A stretch of DNA of 64,000 nt from Phlyctochytrium arcticum (Eukaryota; Chytridiomycota; Chytridiomycetes; Chytridiales; Chytridiaceae), in the NCBI GenBank assembly GCA_025602905.1, contig JAHLKI010000008.1, forward strand, positions 62,001 to 126,000, written 5' to 3'. The translations under genes and the position numbers were made by a program. This document shows positions 12,001 through 22,378 of this stretch, one piece after another. A model generated the notes under the pieces. The model was given only the letters and a program-made list of their open reading frames with translations. It did no database searches and had not been told where the DNA came from. Position 1 is the stretch's first letter, and each line of letters begins with the position of its first letter.

Positions 12001-14829
12001 TGAGTGGCAGTATCCCATCACCAATATCCGCATGCTCGTCAAAGGATAAGACTACCAAGGTGCCATCTTACGGCCTTGACTTCTTGGGAGCTGCCATGTT
12101 TCACGTTGAGCTGGAAAGTCCTTGGTGTAACATTCCGACCAATGCAGGTTCCTTCAACCTTACTGGCTCCACAGAGTATTGCAGTGCTCGCAAAACGTGG
12201 AACAATTCGGTTTGCATCTTTCCGTTCAATCACAAGGGGACTGTTTTCACGGATTGCATTGCAAGCGATAGCAATACGGGGATTCCGTGGTGTTACATTG
12301 ATAAAGCACTTTCTGTTAAGCAGAATTGTTTGCAGATTAATTGGTGTACTGGTAGCGCTGTTGAAAACATCGCGAATGGTCAATGCATTTCGAGCACCAA
12401 CTCCACCATGGAGTCATGGACTGTGGACTGCGACCCAGGATTTAGATACAACGCTCAAAACCAGACATGTGTCGACATCGATGAATGTGCAGAAATGACG
12501 GATGAGTGCGATTATGCATCAACTTCATGTGTGAACACATTTGGCTCCTACCAGTGCCAGTGTCTAAACGGGTTCACGCCAACCCCTGTAAGCACAATCT
12601 GCCAACCAGTTCCGATTGTCTATCCTGCGACAGCGACACCTGGATCCGTGCAGTCACCTCGCGATACTGCGCCTAGAGCCTACTACTATGGACTGAATGT
12701 AATCAACAAAGCCAACCTATCCAGTATTGTCTGGTCCGAAAAGATCACTATCGACCTAACACCACCAATTTTGGCCAATATGACCTTCCTCGACCATGAC
12801 CAGCCTGTCTTGGCTTACTCGAACACTACTGTAACGGCTATCTGGCAGGCACAGGATAAGCAAAGCTATGTCGAATACTACCAATACTGGTTCGGAACCA
12901 CAGAGCTGGGGCAAGACCTTATTGCACCGACATTAACTCTCAAGAACAACATCACTGCCCATATCCCCGCTCCGATTACATCGCTGAACCAGGCATATTT
13001 AACGGTCGCGGCCTACAATGGCGCATTTTTGAACACGACATTGAGTAAACTTGTCAAGTTTACAACCATTCCTCCAGATAATTCGGGCGCATTCGTAAGT
13101 GTAAGCAACTATGGACGGACCGTAACATGGGGCGGGTTCACGGATATCCGAACTGGGATCAATTTATACGAAATTGCGATTGGGACTACTGCCGGCGGCC
13201 GGGAAGTGCTTGATTGGACGGTCATATCAAATGGTACATCCACATCTGCAATTCTTTATGGACCCGGGGCAATGAATGATTCGACACTTGTGGTTCCCAC
13301 TGGCCAAAGTCCCGTGTGGCATACCATTCGAGCCTACAATTGGGCCAACTTGACTACCATCAAAACAACTTCATCCTCAGTCTTTGCACTAGGATCTGAT
13401 GCTGCTATGTGCCCATCGCCTAGCTGTTCCGATATCACTGCTCTGGGAGCCGAGGGTTCCAGCTTGCGTATTATTTCGGGATCAGGCATCGCCAATGGTG
13501 CCGCCATCGCCGCGTTCATCAGTAAGGAGTCAGAAACCCAGCAGCCTGTCAGAATAAACATCGCTTGGACATGGAAGGTGGCACGCTCTGTACACATAGC
13601 AGCCACTTTCAAGGCAGTTGATTCAAACAGTGCCAGCATATCTAGCTGGGGATCATCAGCCGCAGTTTCGTCAGAATTTATGGTCACTTTCGCTGCCATA
13701 GGAGAGATCCGCAAGCCAGTCATCTGCAAGAAAGCTGCGGGTACCAGCGCTTGGACCTGTGATGTTACTGCCACGTTGTCACGCGCTCAGCGGAGCATCC
13801 AATTTGCGCCGGTAACCCCGGGGATCTATGCACTTTACGACAGCGTACCTGCGCCGTTGTTCTATGATCCTGGTCAAAATGGCACCGCCGCAGCCGTGGG
13901 CTACTTTACCCAAGGATCTGTCCAACGCTATCACACCCTCGAAAACGCAACGTTCGTTCAAGATGTTGCGCTTGGTAAAAAGATACACGTCATCGGGTAC
14001 GATCATCATACGTCTTTCACCTGGAATTCTTTCTGAGCTAATATTTTTCGAATAGCGATGTGAATCAGGACGGTGTTCTGGATTACATTGTCGGCAACTC
14101 GATCACAGCAACACCCGCTGACAGGGTCTACACACTCGCCTATGGCGGTGCGTCGTCTCTGACTATTGCAGGCCCTTCCGCAACGCAATGCCCCGACCGC
14201 GTTTTCATTGGAATCGCAGATTTGAACGGAGATAGCAAACTTGACACTTTCTGGACAAGTAGTACCAGCAGCATCATTGAAGAGCGATCAATTACTGTGT
14301 GCGCCATGACTACTACCAATTTCAACACGGTAAGTCATATTTGAGGATTTCCACTTTAAGAGGGTTGTCAGGACTGATTTCATTGTCTTAGGAATGTCGT
14401 CCGAACGCATTTGCTATTACTGGCACTCCGATCGGTCTTGGTACCTGGAAATCGTTGGGGGCACTCACGTACTCGTGTTCAGGATCTGGATTATGTACCT
14501 TCCAACAGATTCACTTCAACGTAACTGCCACAAATTCGCAGCTTTTGTCAAATGCCGGTACAGTCAATGCGATCGACACCATTCCTAACATGGTCGACTT
14601 TTCCATTCAAATGTTACCTGGCCAAAGCTGGAGTGCGGCTGTCCAAGGAGACCTAAATGGCGACGGCTACTCCGACCTGTTGGTACAATGTGTTAGCAGT
14701 ACGAGCAAGTGCGACTCCTCGTCCAATGGGACCGTCACTACTATCTATCTTCGTGGGGGCGGCTCAACTCAAGTGCTTCCTCTTATCAATTCTACTCTGA
14801 CTCTCGGCATGTCGGTACCCCTGGTCTGA
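1..14829 (+). CDS. Giant multidomain extracellular protein: HEAT-like, Ig/FN3-like repeats, EGF, WSC-like, FN2-like, FG-GAP-like (5' partial)
   Basis: Thirteen exons: 2-1135, 1196-2027, 2093-2516, 2572-2948, 3019-3100, 3157-3323, 3395-3459, 3524-3627, 3684-3893, 3952-10652, 10720-13996, 14056-14329, 14392-14829. They sum to 14,085 nt, an exact 4,694 codons plus TGA. The frame is open to the left edge, so start and signal peptide lie outside. In order: a helical HEAT-like region (exons 1-2) recalling the superhelix of large lipid-transfer proteins (weak); a Lys-rich linker near 2720-2830; three hydrophobic stretches (3157-3620) that may be membrane or buried segments; then about 17 repeats of roughly 100 residues with an (I/V)D-x-TPP start, a D-x-ESG core and a Y-x-(I/V)G turn. 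EGF, WSC-like and FN2-like modules follow, one more TPP repeat near 12755, and D-x-N-x-D-G loops at the end. Many N-glycosylation sequons. Probably a cell-surface, adhesion or matrix protein; function inferred from architecture only. Confidence 0.8.
10441..11630 (+). other. EGF-like module cluster in the giant + gene
   Basis: Cysteine-rich stretch across the intron at 10653-10719. The first module ends in CVCPPGYNGTG. Next comes a calcium-binding type starting DECAIQ with CINVPGSYQCSCPNGF, then one with CDCNPGYH, then another calcium type (DECALG...CVNVAGTYTCNCPAG near 11010-11130). After a roughly 130-residue non-EGF segment, a compact hEGF-like module with GGVC...CSCPGGYVGTNC lies near 11530-11620. 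Such modules usually mediate calcium-dependent rigidity and protein-protein contacts outside the cell. Confidence 0.8.
11750..12610 (+). other. WSC-like, fibronectin-type-II-like and calcium EGF modules
   Basis: A WSC-like module (about 11755-12110) starts GFEGCWGWG, with the C-x3-C and CIC spacing of that sugar-binding fold. It is followed at about 12175-12350 by a FN2/kringle-like module: C-x-FPF, then G-x3-DC, then IPWCY and a terminal NWC. A calcium EGF follows (DIDECAEM...GSYQCQCLNGF, about 12475-12600). FN2 modules are best known from metazoan collagen-binding proteins, so the assignment should be tested by structure prediction. Confidence 0.55.
14056..14700 (+). other. FG-GAP/VCBS-like calcium-loop repeats at the C-terminus
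   Basis: Three D-x-N-x-D-G-type loops occur in the last exons of the giant + gene: DVNQDGVLDY, ADLNGDSKLD and GDLNGDGYSD. This spacing is the calcium-binding loop of FG-GAP/VCBS blades, found in integrin-alpha-like beta-propellers and many surface proteins. Only about three blades are visible, too few for a complete seven-blade propeller. Confidence 0.65.
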
Positions 14830-15076
14830 ACGCCATATTGCCTTTGCGATTTAAATATTGTAATTTCTAAGATTTGTATACATTGATCTGGGCTCAATAG
14901 AACTGTTGCCTGACCGAATATGCAATTGAGAATTATACGAGAGAACTATGAAGTGGTTGATGAGATGATTATGCTAATAAGGAGTGTAAACTTGTTAACC
15001 GAAAAATTAGAGATTTAGTGATCAGGGTTACCGCAACTAATCCAATTTCCAACGTACCGGGCGTAAATTTGCCTGC
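14830..15076. other. Convergent intergenic spacer
   Basis: Spacer between the stop of the giant + gene and the stop of the minus-strand membrane protein gene. It is AT-rich and should hold both 3' UTRs. No coding signal, RNA gene or repeat was seen. Confidence 0.6.
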
Positions 15077-15673
15077 TCACTGATGCCAGTAGGTACCAAG
15101 GTTGCAAAGTACAACCGCCATTCCGGTGAAGGGTACTGCATTAGAAATTGGCACTGGGGCCAATTTCCTTGACTTTAGGAAATATACAATTGTGCAAGCA
15201 ACAAGAAAAAGGCAATTGTATATCATCATTGCAGTGGTCATCCACTCGGGGGGAAGGAGCCAATGCGTTATATGCATGACAAAAGGCAAGATCGAAATCG
15301 TAGACAGGAATTGGGGTTCAGATCGCATGCAGTAAAACATCATTAGAGTGCATATGTGATGTGCCGCCATGAAGGGACTCTTCCAAGCAAGGTCTGTTGC
15401 AAACAGTTCTCCGGAATAAAAGAGAGCTCTTCCTCCTATGTTCCATGTGATAAACAGGTCCACTTGCTTAGAACGGTGGATAGGTAATGGGGCTGGGATG
15501 ATCCTCTTGTTGCGGATGCACCACCAAAGAACTGTAATGTCGTGTAAGGCCCATATCGAGTTGAACAAGCGATGAGTATCGCTGGAAAACCCTCCCCCCG
15601 GATCCGGAGAGGTCGAAAAGAGTGGCGTATCGACGACCACGATATTTGACGGATAGGAGCTATGGTCTTCCAT
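15077..15673 (-). CDS. Small multi-pass membrane protein, possibly TLC-domain-like
   Basis: Uninterrupted 198-codon reading frame from ATG to stop. The first 70 residues are polar; the rest holds about four hydrophobic helices. A segment reading ELFATDLAWKSPFMAAHHIC resembles the Asp and His-His region of TRAM-LAG1-CLN8 (TLC) domain proteins, which act in lipid and ceramide metabolism in the ER, but at 198 residues it is shorter than most TLC proteins. It is convergent with the giant + gene and divergent, about 150 bp away, from the secreted gene at 15820. The family call is tentative; membrane location is well supported by hydrophobicity. Confidence 0.5.
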   Translation of the reverse strand: MEDHSSYPSNIVVVDTPLFSTSPDPGGGFSSDTHRLFNSIWALHDITVLWWCIRNKRIIPAPLPIHRSKQVDLFITWNIGGRALFYSGELFATDLAWKSPFMAAHHICTLMMFYCMRSEPQFLSTISILPFVMHITHWLLPPEWMTTAMMIYNCLFLVACTIVYFLKSRKLAPVPISNAVPFTGMAVVLCNLGTYWHQ

Positions 15674-15819
15674 GCGTCATGAAGGAGAATTGGCGACATC
15701 AACAAACGCGTCCGGAGCATCGCATAAGCTAAACGGCAACCGACGCGTCGACGCGAAACACATTCCTACCTACGACTGGTGTTCGGCAAATCCAACCCGA
15801 GTTTCAGTCCGACAATACA

Positions 15820-17435
15820 ATGAACTCGTCATTTTTCATTTGGTCGGTGCTACTACTTTGCATCTATCAAGGTATCGTTGTATCCGGTCAAGAATTCAAA
15901 CCAGGAATAGAAGAATCAACGACAATTACTCAGTCAACAAATAACGATTTAGTGCAAGTATATGTTTTCTGACTCAAAATGGCCTGCAGCTAATTGCTTT
16001 CTACTTTAGGCATACTGTTTTTTGTGCTGGACCAAACAACGCTACTTGGCAGGAGCAACACGGCAGACTTCAAAGCTCTCTAGACTGTAAAGATTTCCAC
16101 TTCACACATTTCTGTTGAGCAGCTAACAATTAAAAACAAAACAGTTGTTAATGAGAGAGAAACCCGAATAGCCTTCAATACTTCTCAGGATTGTGCCGAC
16201 GCTTCCTATAGTAATGCTCTGCAGCAACGAGGTACATATAGTGGCGACCTTCTTTTGTATATGAGCAACGGATTTACGCATCTCTTAGCATATCAATATC
16301 TACTGGTAGTTCATGCTGCCCAGAATCTGCTATGTAATCAGACCTCGGAAAATCCATTTGATATTTCGGACAGCAAATTCGTTGAGCTGTCCCAAATCGG
16401 TAAATTTGCTGTCGAAACCTTGGCGTTCCACAAAGATCTGAGCTCTTGTCTTTCCAGTGCGGAGCGCAGAGGAGATTTTGAATGCCATCAAGCCATTGGT
16501 CCTCCAAATATTGCAATCACCATCCTGTCAGGCATTTTTGGGAAAGAACCCATTGGCATCTACCATTCAACGTATTGTCGCATCAGCAACAGTATCGGCG
16601 CTTGCCGGCTCCAGTACATCCGTAACACAATCAAAGAAACCAACATCTACGTAAAATTATACAAAACACGTCACATTTATATATTACAAGGCATACTTGC
16701 TACATGACACCTCTGTGGTGAATGGATTGAAGTCCATGAGCTCGCTTCGTATTCAGTAATTGCAAGATTAATCACTGTAACGAATCCTTACAGCTCGGTG
16801 GCTGCTCAAGGACTCCGTGTCTGCGAAGATATCCTTACTCATACAATTAAGCTTCTGCAGGTCATCCAAATCTCCCAAGTCGAGGGGACAATCGGTGCGA
16901 TTCCATACTCCCAAATCTGCGTCAATTTTGCTATCTAAAATGGTTGGCGCACTCGGGCCACAGAAATAGAGAAAGTCCTGAATAAGATCAGATTTACATC
17001 TCTCGAACGTTTTCTCGATAACGACTACTTACCCGGAACTGGCCTTGAAGGGTTGTGGCAAAAGGTAGGAGCGGCGTTCGGTTGCCATCGCATTGCAGGT
17101 TATTTGGTCCACGCGCCATGTTGTCTCCAGGGATATGAATGCTGGAGATTGGACAGCTCAAACCCAACCGAGATTGTCTAATTGATATTTGTGTCATTAA
17201 ACCGCATCCTTCAAAAAACTAAATACAAACTTACATAGCTGTAGCCACCGTAGCAACGTTTGAGCGGAAGGTGTTGGCCATGTCTTCTTTCCAAGTCATT
17301 GCATCCGGTACGGGAACATCGGAAAAGCTGGCCGGATTGTTCCAGTCTCCCTACTTAACTGTGAGTTGGCGTTCAACAAACTTGAATCGCTACGGCCTAG
17401 CATACCAAGAAAATGATTGGCACTTTCTGCTCTAA
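15820..17435 (+). CDS. Secreted orphan protein, exon structure partly resolved
   Basis: The ATG at 15820 opens a clear signal peptide (MNSSFFIWSVLLLCIYQG). Exon 1 (15820-15957) joins in frame to an exon from 16084 through an intron of 126 nt with GTATAT donor and CTCTCTAG acceptor. Coding-like sequence continues to about 16650, but two frames look coding after 16457, so an intron or frameshift is unresolved. Further coding-like blocks are 16795-16897 and, across a plausible 66-nt intron, 16964 onward. A last block at 17239-17435 ends in TAA. The last 39 nt overlap the coding end of the minus-strand gene below. Cysteines and N-glycosylation sequons fit an extracellular protein. No family recognised; a decaying gene is also possible. 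Confidence 0.4.
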
Positions 17436-20400
17436 TGTTTCAGCCAATCCGCAGTTAAGAGTGCTGCGCCCACTTTGTGCCTTCATCTGGACGCAGATTC
17501 CGTAGAGGGTTTCGCGGAGCTTGGCTTGTGAATCGGGACTAAACTTATAGGTGGCGGTTGTGCTAAGTGGCGCATACTGTGCACGGTCCTGAACGTTCAC
17601 AACGATAAAGGGCTGGTCGTTTGCGCTTACAACACCCGGGGTGCTGAGACCCCAGAAGCCACAAACTAACAGTGACGGCTTCGCATTGAAACGCTTTTGT
17701 CCGTTCCATGCAGCCATGTCTGCCTCCTCAACTGCGTCGGGATCAGTATCCACTGTGGCATCTGCCAAGTTTCCCGCACCCGTCCATGTGTAAAATAGAG
17801 TTGAGCAAGTTGATACCCCACCGGGTTGAATATTGGCGAAGTTCTTTTTCGCATAAACTCCTTTAAAATTACCGTCCATGTTGGTGTATTCGAAACCCTG
17901 TATAAATGGCTTCTCGGACCGCGCACGGATGGTGGGTATCTCTTCTTGTGTGAGCAAAATGTCGAAATTTTGCAAGTAATCTCGGAGTCGATTAGTCTGA
18001 TTGGTCCAAAGTTTTGGTTCAACGAAAACATTCCCGTTCAGAACTTCGCTGTCGACGATGTCTTTTCCACTCGGCCGAGGAAAATCCAACCTGCTTGCTC
18101 CAGGGACGTCAAAGAAGCCCAAATTGTATGAAACAAGTGAAAAAGTGCTGGTCCCTAGGGTCACTTTGTATATTACCGGGATATGATTGGAGTAGTCGCC
18201 ACTGTCAATTGAAAAGTAGACTGTAAGCCCTTTCGTTCGGTACCGCATGATCCAGCCGGGCTACTTGCCTACGTGACGTCGTACGGGTTACCGAGCAATT
18301 TCCAAGCTGGCCTTTAAACGAATCAGAGAGTTGAGCTCCCATGGTCATGTTGACTGAGATCTGATTAACTGGTTCTGGCTTGACTGCATGTCCAAACGGG
18401 GCAAACGGCGCCCATATTGAATCAAACCATCTTCCCATGGATGGGAATGTTGTTGTAAGTTTGCGTAAGACGGATGGATTATACGTATTGTTCATTGGCC
18501 AGAAAACCCTAACAGATACATTAGAATACGCGGTTTTTGCGACAGATCTGTTCTACATACTCTGCCAGATCAAAACTTGATTCGGGGGCACTGCCAATCG
18601 TAAACAGATTCGTGAGCCAGGAAGAGGCGAAAGACGATCCCGGGGGGCTATAAACGGTGCCAGAAGGCATCTATAAAAATATCAGTCACTTGAACGCGCT
18701 CGAGTACTACCCGTCAGGCATACCGAACGGAACTCCTGTTCAAAGTCACCCGCTACAATCACTGGACAGCCGTAAGCCAAGCGCAAGTATTCAACAATGG
18801 CAATCAAAAGCATAAATTCAATTGGGTGGACGTCGTTTATATATCCGAAAGATTTTGTCCATTGGACGGATACAACCGCCGCCTATAAAAAAACAACTAT
18901 TTATGAGCTTTGAGATGTCAAAAAACGTCGATGTGCCATACCAATCCCGAGCTGCTTGCGACAATCCAAATTGCGGGCTGCGTGATCTTGCTGAAGTCAG
19001 TCATTGTAACACTGCTCGAAGACTCATCCGCAAACCATCGGAACTTTGATCTGATTGCTGCAGTCTGATAGACGCTTTTGACAAGATCCTGCCAATTGAA
19101 AGGGATGGTTTCTATGGGGGTCACTACGGCCCCGAGTGCCCTTAAAACGGCACTTGGTACTGCGAGATGGTGGCGGCCTATCTGATAAAATGATGTGGAG
19201 CTGCTGTTTACTGGCGACAGCTGCGCGTTAGACTGCAAATCTTGCAAAACAGTAAAGATCGAGTTGTTGAGCAGGCTTTGTATGGTGGCAATCTTGGAAA
19301 CTGGGGCACGGGCCGATAATCCCTGAACATTAAGAGTGGTGACTACGCAAAAGTTATTAGTTCGGTACTTCTAATGTTTTCCACCAAAGTGTAATGCGAT
19401 GTACCATCAAATGTGACGTTTTCCAATGCTGGAGCGGACGCGGTACGCATCTTATCAAAAAGATATTTGGTGCTGTCTAGATTAGCAGCGACACCAGCCG
19501 CGCTCATCTTAGGGGAGACTCCGCAATTGAGTGTAATATTCACCTCCGTGTTGGCCTGGAGAATAGTTGTCGAGGCATTACCTGCAAGTGGTAAATCAGT
19601 GAGAACTTCAGATAGTGAGTCTCACAAACTACCATAAGAAATCTGAAAGAATACTGCTGCGGTAACGTTTGTTTCTCCAATAAAGCCTCTACCCAATAAG
19701 GGAAACGTTACTGTCATGGCGTTACTGGAGGTGGCGACATTTCCGGTGATTTTATTAAATCCACTGAATGTTGAGGCCAAGCGACGCAAAAGTGGAGTTC
19801 TGGTAATCGAAAGAACGGGAGCTTGTGCAGCAGCAGTTATGAGAGATGTCGATAATGTTTGATTCGAATTGACAAGTTGGAGTGAAGAGTAGGGAATGCG
19901 AATTCTGAGGGAGTCAGCGTCCAGCGCAACAGGAAAGCGGTATTCTGCTCGTGGACCTCCTGAGTTGATGAGAGTCCCCGCCTCTGTTCCGCTGGTCACC
20001 GTTACAGCATTATATGACGCTGAAATTTGATTGTTGGTACAGGAATCAAAGACTATAATGAGAACGAGCTTACCCAAGATATATGTGTGAGCCCCTCCAT
20101 AGTAGGTGGCCGTGGGGACCCGCGCTGGTGTATAATTGGCTGAAATACTTTCTTCTGTGCAAGTCCATGATGGGAGAATTTCTCTGCCGGTACCACATGC
20201 GCGGATACTGGCGACGGGTAGAAAGTTTTCCAACATCGTGTTGAACTGTGCACATCGAGATACACCTGGGATACTTGATTGCTGCATGGTTACTGCCACC
20301 GATGAAACTCTTCGATTATATAGGAAAATAGCTTCCATCATTTGCGCGAAAGCTGTGCCGGGTGTGATTTTCTGAATATCATTGTCCACGTAGATATTGA

Positions 20401-21743
20401 CAGTACCTAGGTTTGGCCCACATGAGCTCATATAGTCAAAGGGTTCCCAATCATTCTATTACCTTCCTGGTTCATGGCTACGAATCCTGCCAGATCTCGG
20501 AAAATTGGAACTTCGTTTACGGTTGAATCGAATAATAGTGTCGAAATTCCTTCCTTTGATTCAACAGAGGAGGAAAATCCCAATTGTAATAAGAGGGAGG
20601 AGGCCAGCTGGTAAATGCATGCGCCTCTGCTACATGCTTGTTGTAAGCTCCAGGACATGTCCGTAATGGTCTTATTGGCCGCTGGGTTCAGTTCTCCCGA
20701 ATAGAGGTTCACTTTCCCGGTGTCAGATAGCAGGCTTGGCAACATGAGCATGAACTTATTGCATCGCTTATTCCGGTAATATGCGACTAGAGTAGTTTTG
20801 TGAGAAAATGCATCTTTCGTGTCTCTGAACAGGGACGTACTTGAAGCAGTCGAGCCGCATAAGCGAAAACAATCCAGAAAACGGGCCTGTGTTTTGGCCA
20901 TCAAGGATTTATCATTTGACTGATAAATCCCGTTCAAGAAGCCCCATGTTTCATCGGAACGTTTGATCCTCAAAGCATCAGTGACTTTGCAAAAGGTGGA
21001 TTCCTCTCTAGCGGGTTTGGTCAATCCGAGGTCATACAGGTCTGTCAAAAACAGTCAGATGTTATATAAAAAATAAACTGAGCAGACCTACCATCCTCTC
21101 CCCTGAAAGGTTTGATCCCCCATCCACTGCATTTGTATGTTGCTGCAACCACGCATTTTCGGTCAGTGGACGTCGATTGCGATCCAGCCGAACAAGAAAC
21201 TAACATCGTACGGGCGATCCAAACCATACAGGTTGTTGAGAAACCAGTGAGCTATTCACCCCCGTCAAAGATACGGTCGCAAGAGTGAGTGGCCTGATGC
21301 AGCAGTGATCAGTCAGTTTACATCAGTTGATCCATCATGCATAAGATCTCACCTTTGTCGTGCATCAAGGAATGTACACGTTGCTTTCTTGGTGACAACG
21401 TCAACTGCTCCAGTTGTTGTTAAAGAATAGCTTAGTTTCGGAACCCGAAGGGAGCATCCTACTGTGGACACATTGGCGTCCGGTACGGAAAGCTGATAGC
21501 GATCTAAAAAAGCCAGCCTCGTCAGCTTTTGAGTACGGAAGCACATTTTCGGCACTCAACCGACATAAAAAAGCTTCGACAACGCTAGCACTTGGCGAAA
21601 TCGATGTGATTGCTGCAAATAAAAGGGTCAGATATCCAGCACGGTTTCTCTGATAGTAAACACCTACGGAAGAATCCGGCAACGGCGGTGATTTGCCGCG
21701 TTAGCAAAGCTGCTACTACGCAGAGAATGTTTTGCGTTCGCAT
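17397..21743 (-). CDS. Secreted glycoprotein of unknown family
   Basis: The ATG at 21743 opens a signal peptide (MRTQNILCVVAALLTRQITA). Frame-checked 5' exons are 21743-21668, 21612-21565, 21503-21353, 21293-21205, 21142-21092 and 21041-20463; the next begins at 20406 after a 56-nt intron and has an in-frame 57-nt intron at its middle. Downstream coding blocks lie at about 20040-19625, 19540-19345, 19240-18920, 18490-18250 and 18248-17397 (stop). The product is roughly 1,100-1,200 residues, rich in Ser, Thr and Asn-x-Ser/Thr sites, with paired cysteines (CNKF, CSRGACIY). No domain was recognised, and no TM segment or anchor was seen at the C-terminus, which ends FLVC. Sits between other secreted genes. 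The locus and secretion are firm; exact 3' exons are not. Confidence 0.6.
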
Positions 21744-22378
21744 AGTATCTCTATTCCGCTAATCCCCCCAAGTCCAACGGAAGGACGGGAAGCGGGTAAA
21801 GCTGGGAACGCGTTCAGAGTTCAGTCGTGACGCGTAAGCCCTTTCCACGATGCTAAAGTTCCTGAAGAGTTTACCGTTTTCAATAGAAGTTACTGAACTT
21901 AAGCCTAAAATATAGTGTAAAAGCCTTCACAGGTAGATGCTGAGCATCCTTCGTCCACAATTATCCTATCTTCGTTGGAGCCTCTAGGTAGAAACGAAAA
22001 TTGACTAAACTTTCGGAAATCACCGGAGGTAAGTATATGACCTAACCCGGGAATACCCGAAGGCATAAGTTTCGGACCTTGGGCTTTGGGAGGTTTCTCG
22101 GCACATACTATCCCGCTCAATATTACGCAAAGCACTTACGATATCACTGAAACTCTACCGAGAACCCATACTTCTAACAAGATCGGTCACTAGGGGTTTC
22201 AGAGGGGCGGGACCTACGACCAATATATGACTGCCATTTGCTGATTGAACATCAAATGTCCAAGCGTACTGGAGAGCTGAATGCAAAATTGCTGTACGAT
22301 TTGCTAGTGCGAGGCGGGCATGGATAGGTGTGCGCGAACGCTAATTCAGTTGGAATATTTTATATACATTAAGTTCTT
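21744..22378. other. Intergenic region between two minus-strand secreted genes
   Basis: About 635 bp holding the 3' UTR of the giant minus gene and the promoter of the secreted gene that starts at 21743. Reading frames here are short and lack splice-linked coding pattern. Nothing else was identified. Confidence 0.5.
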
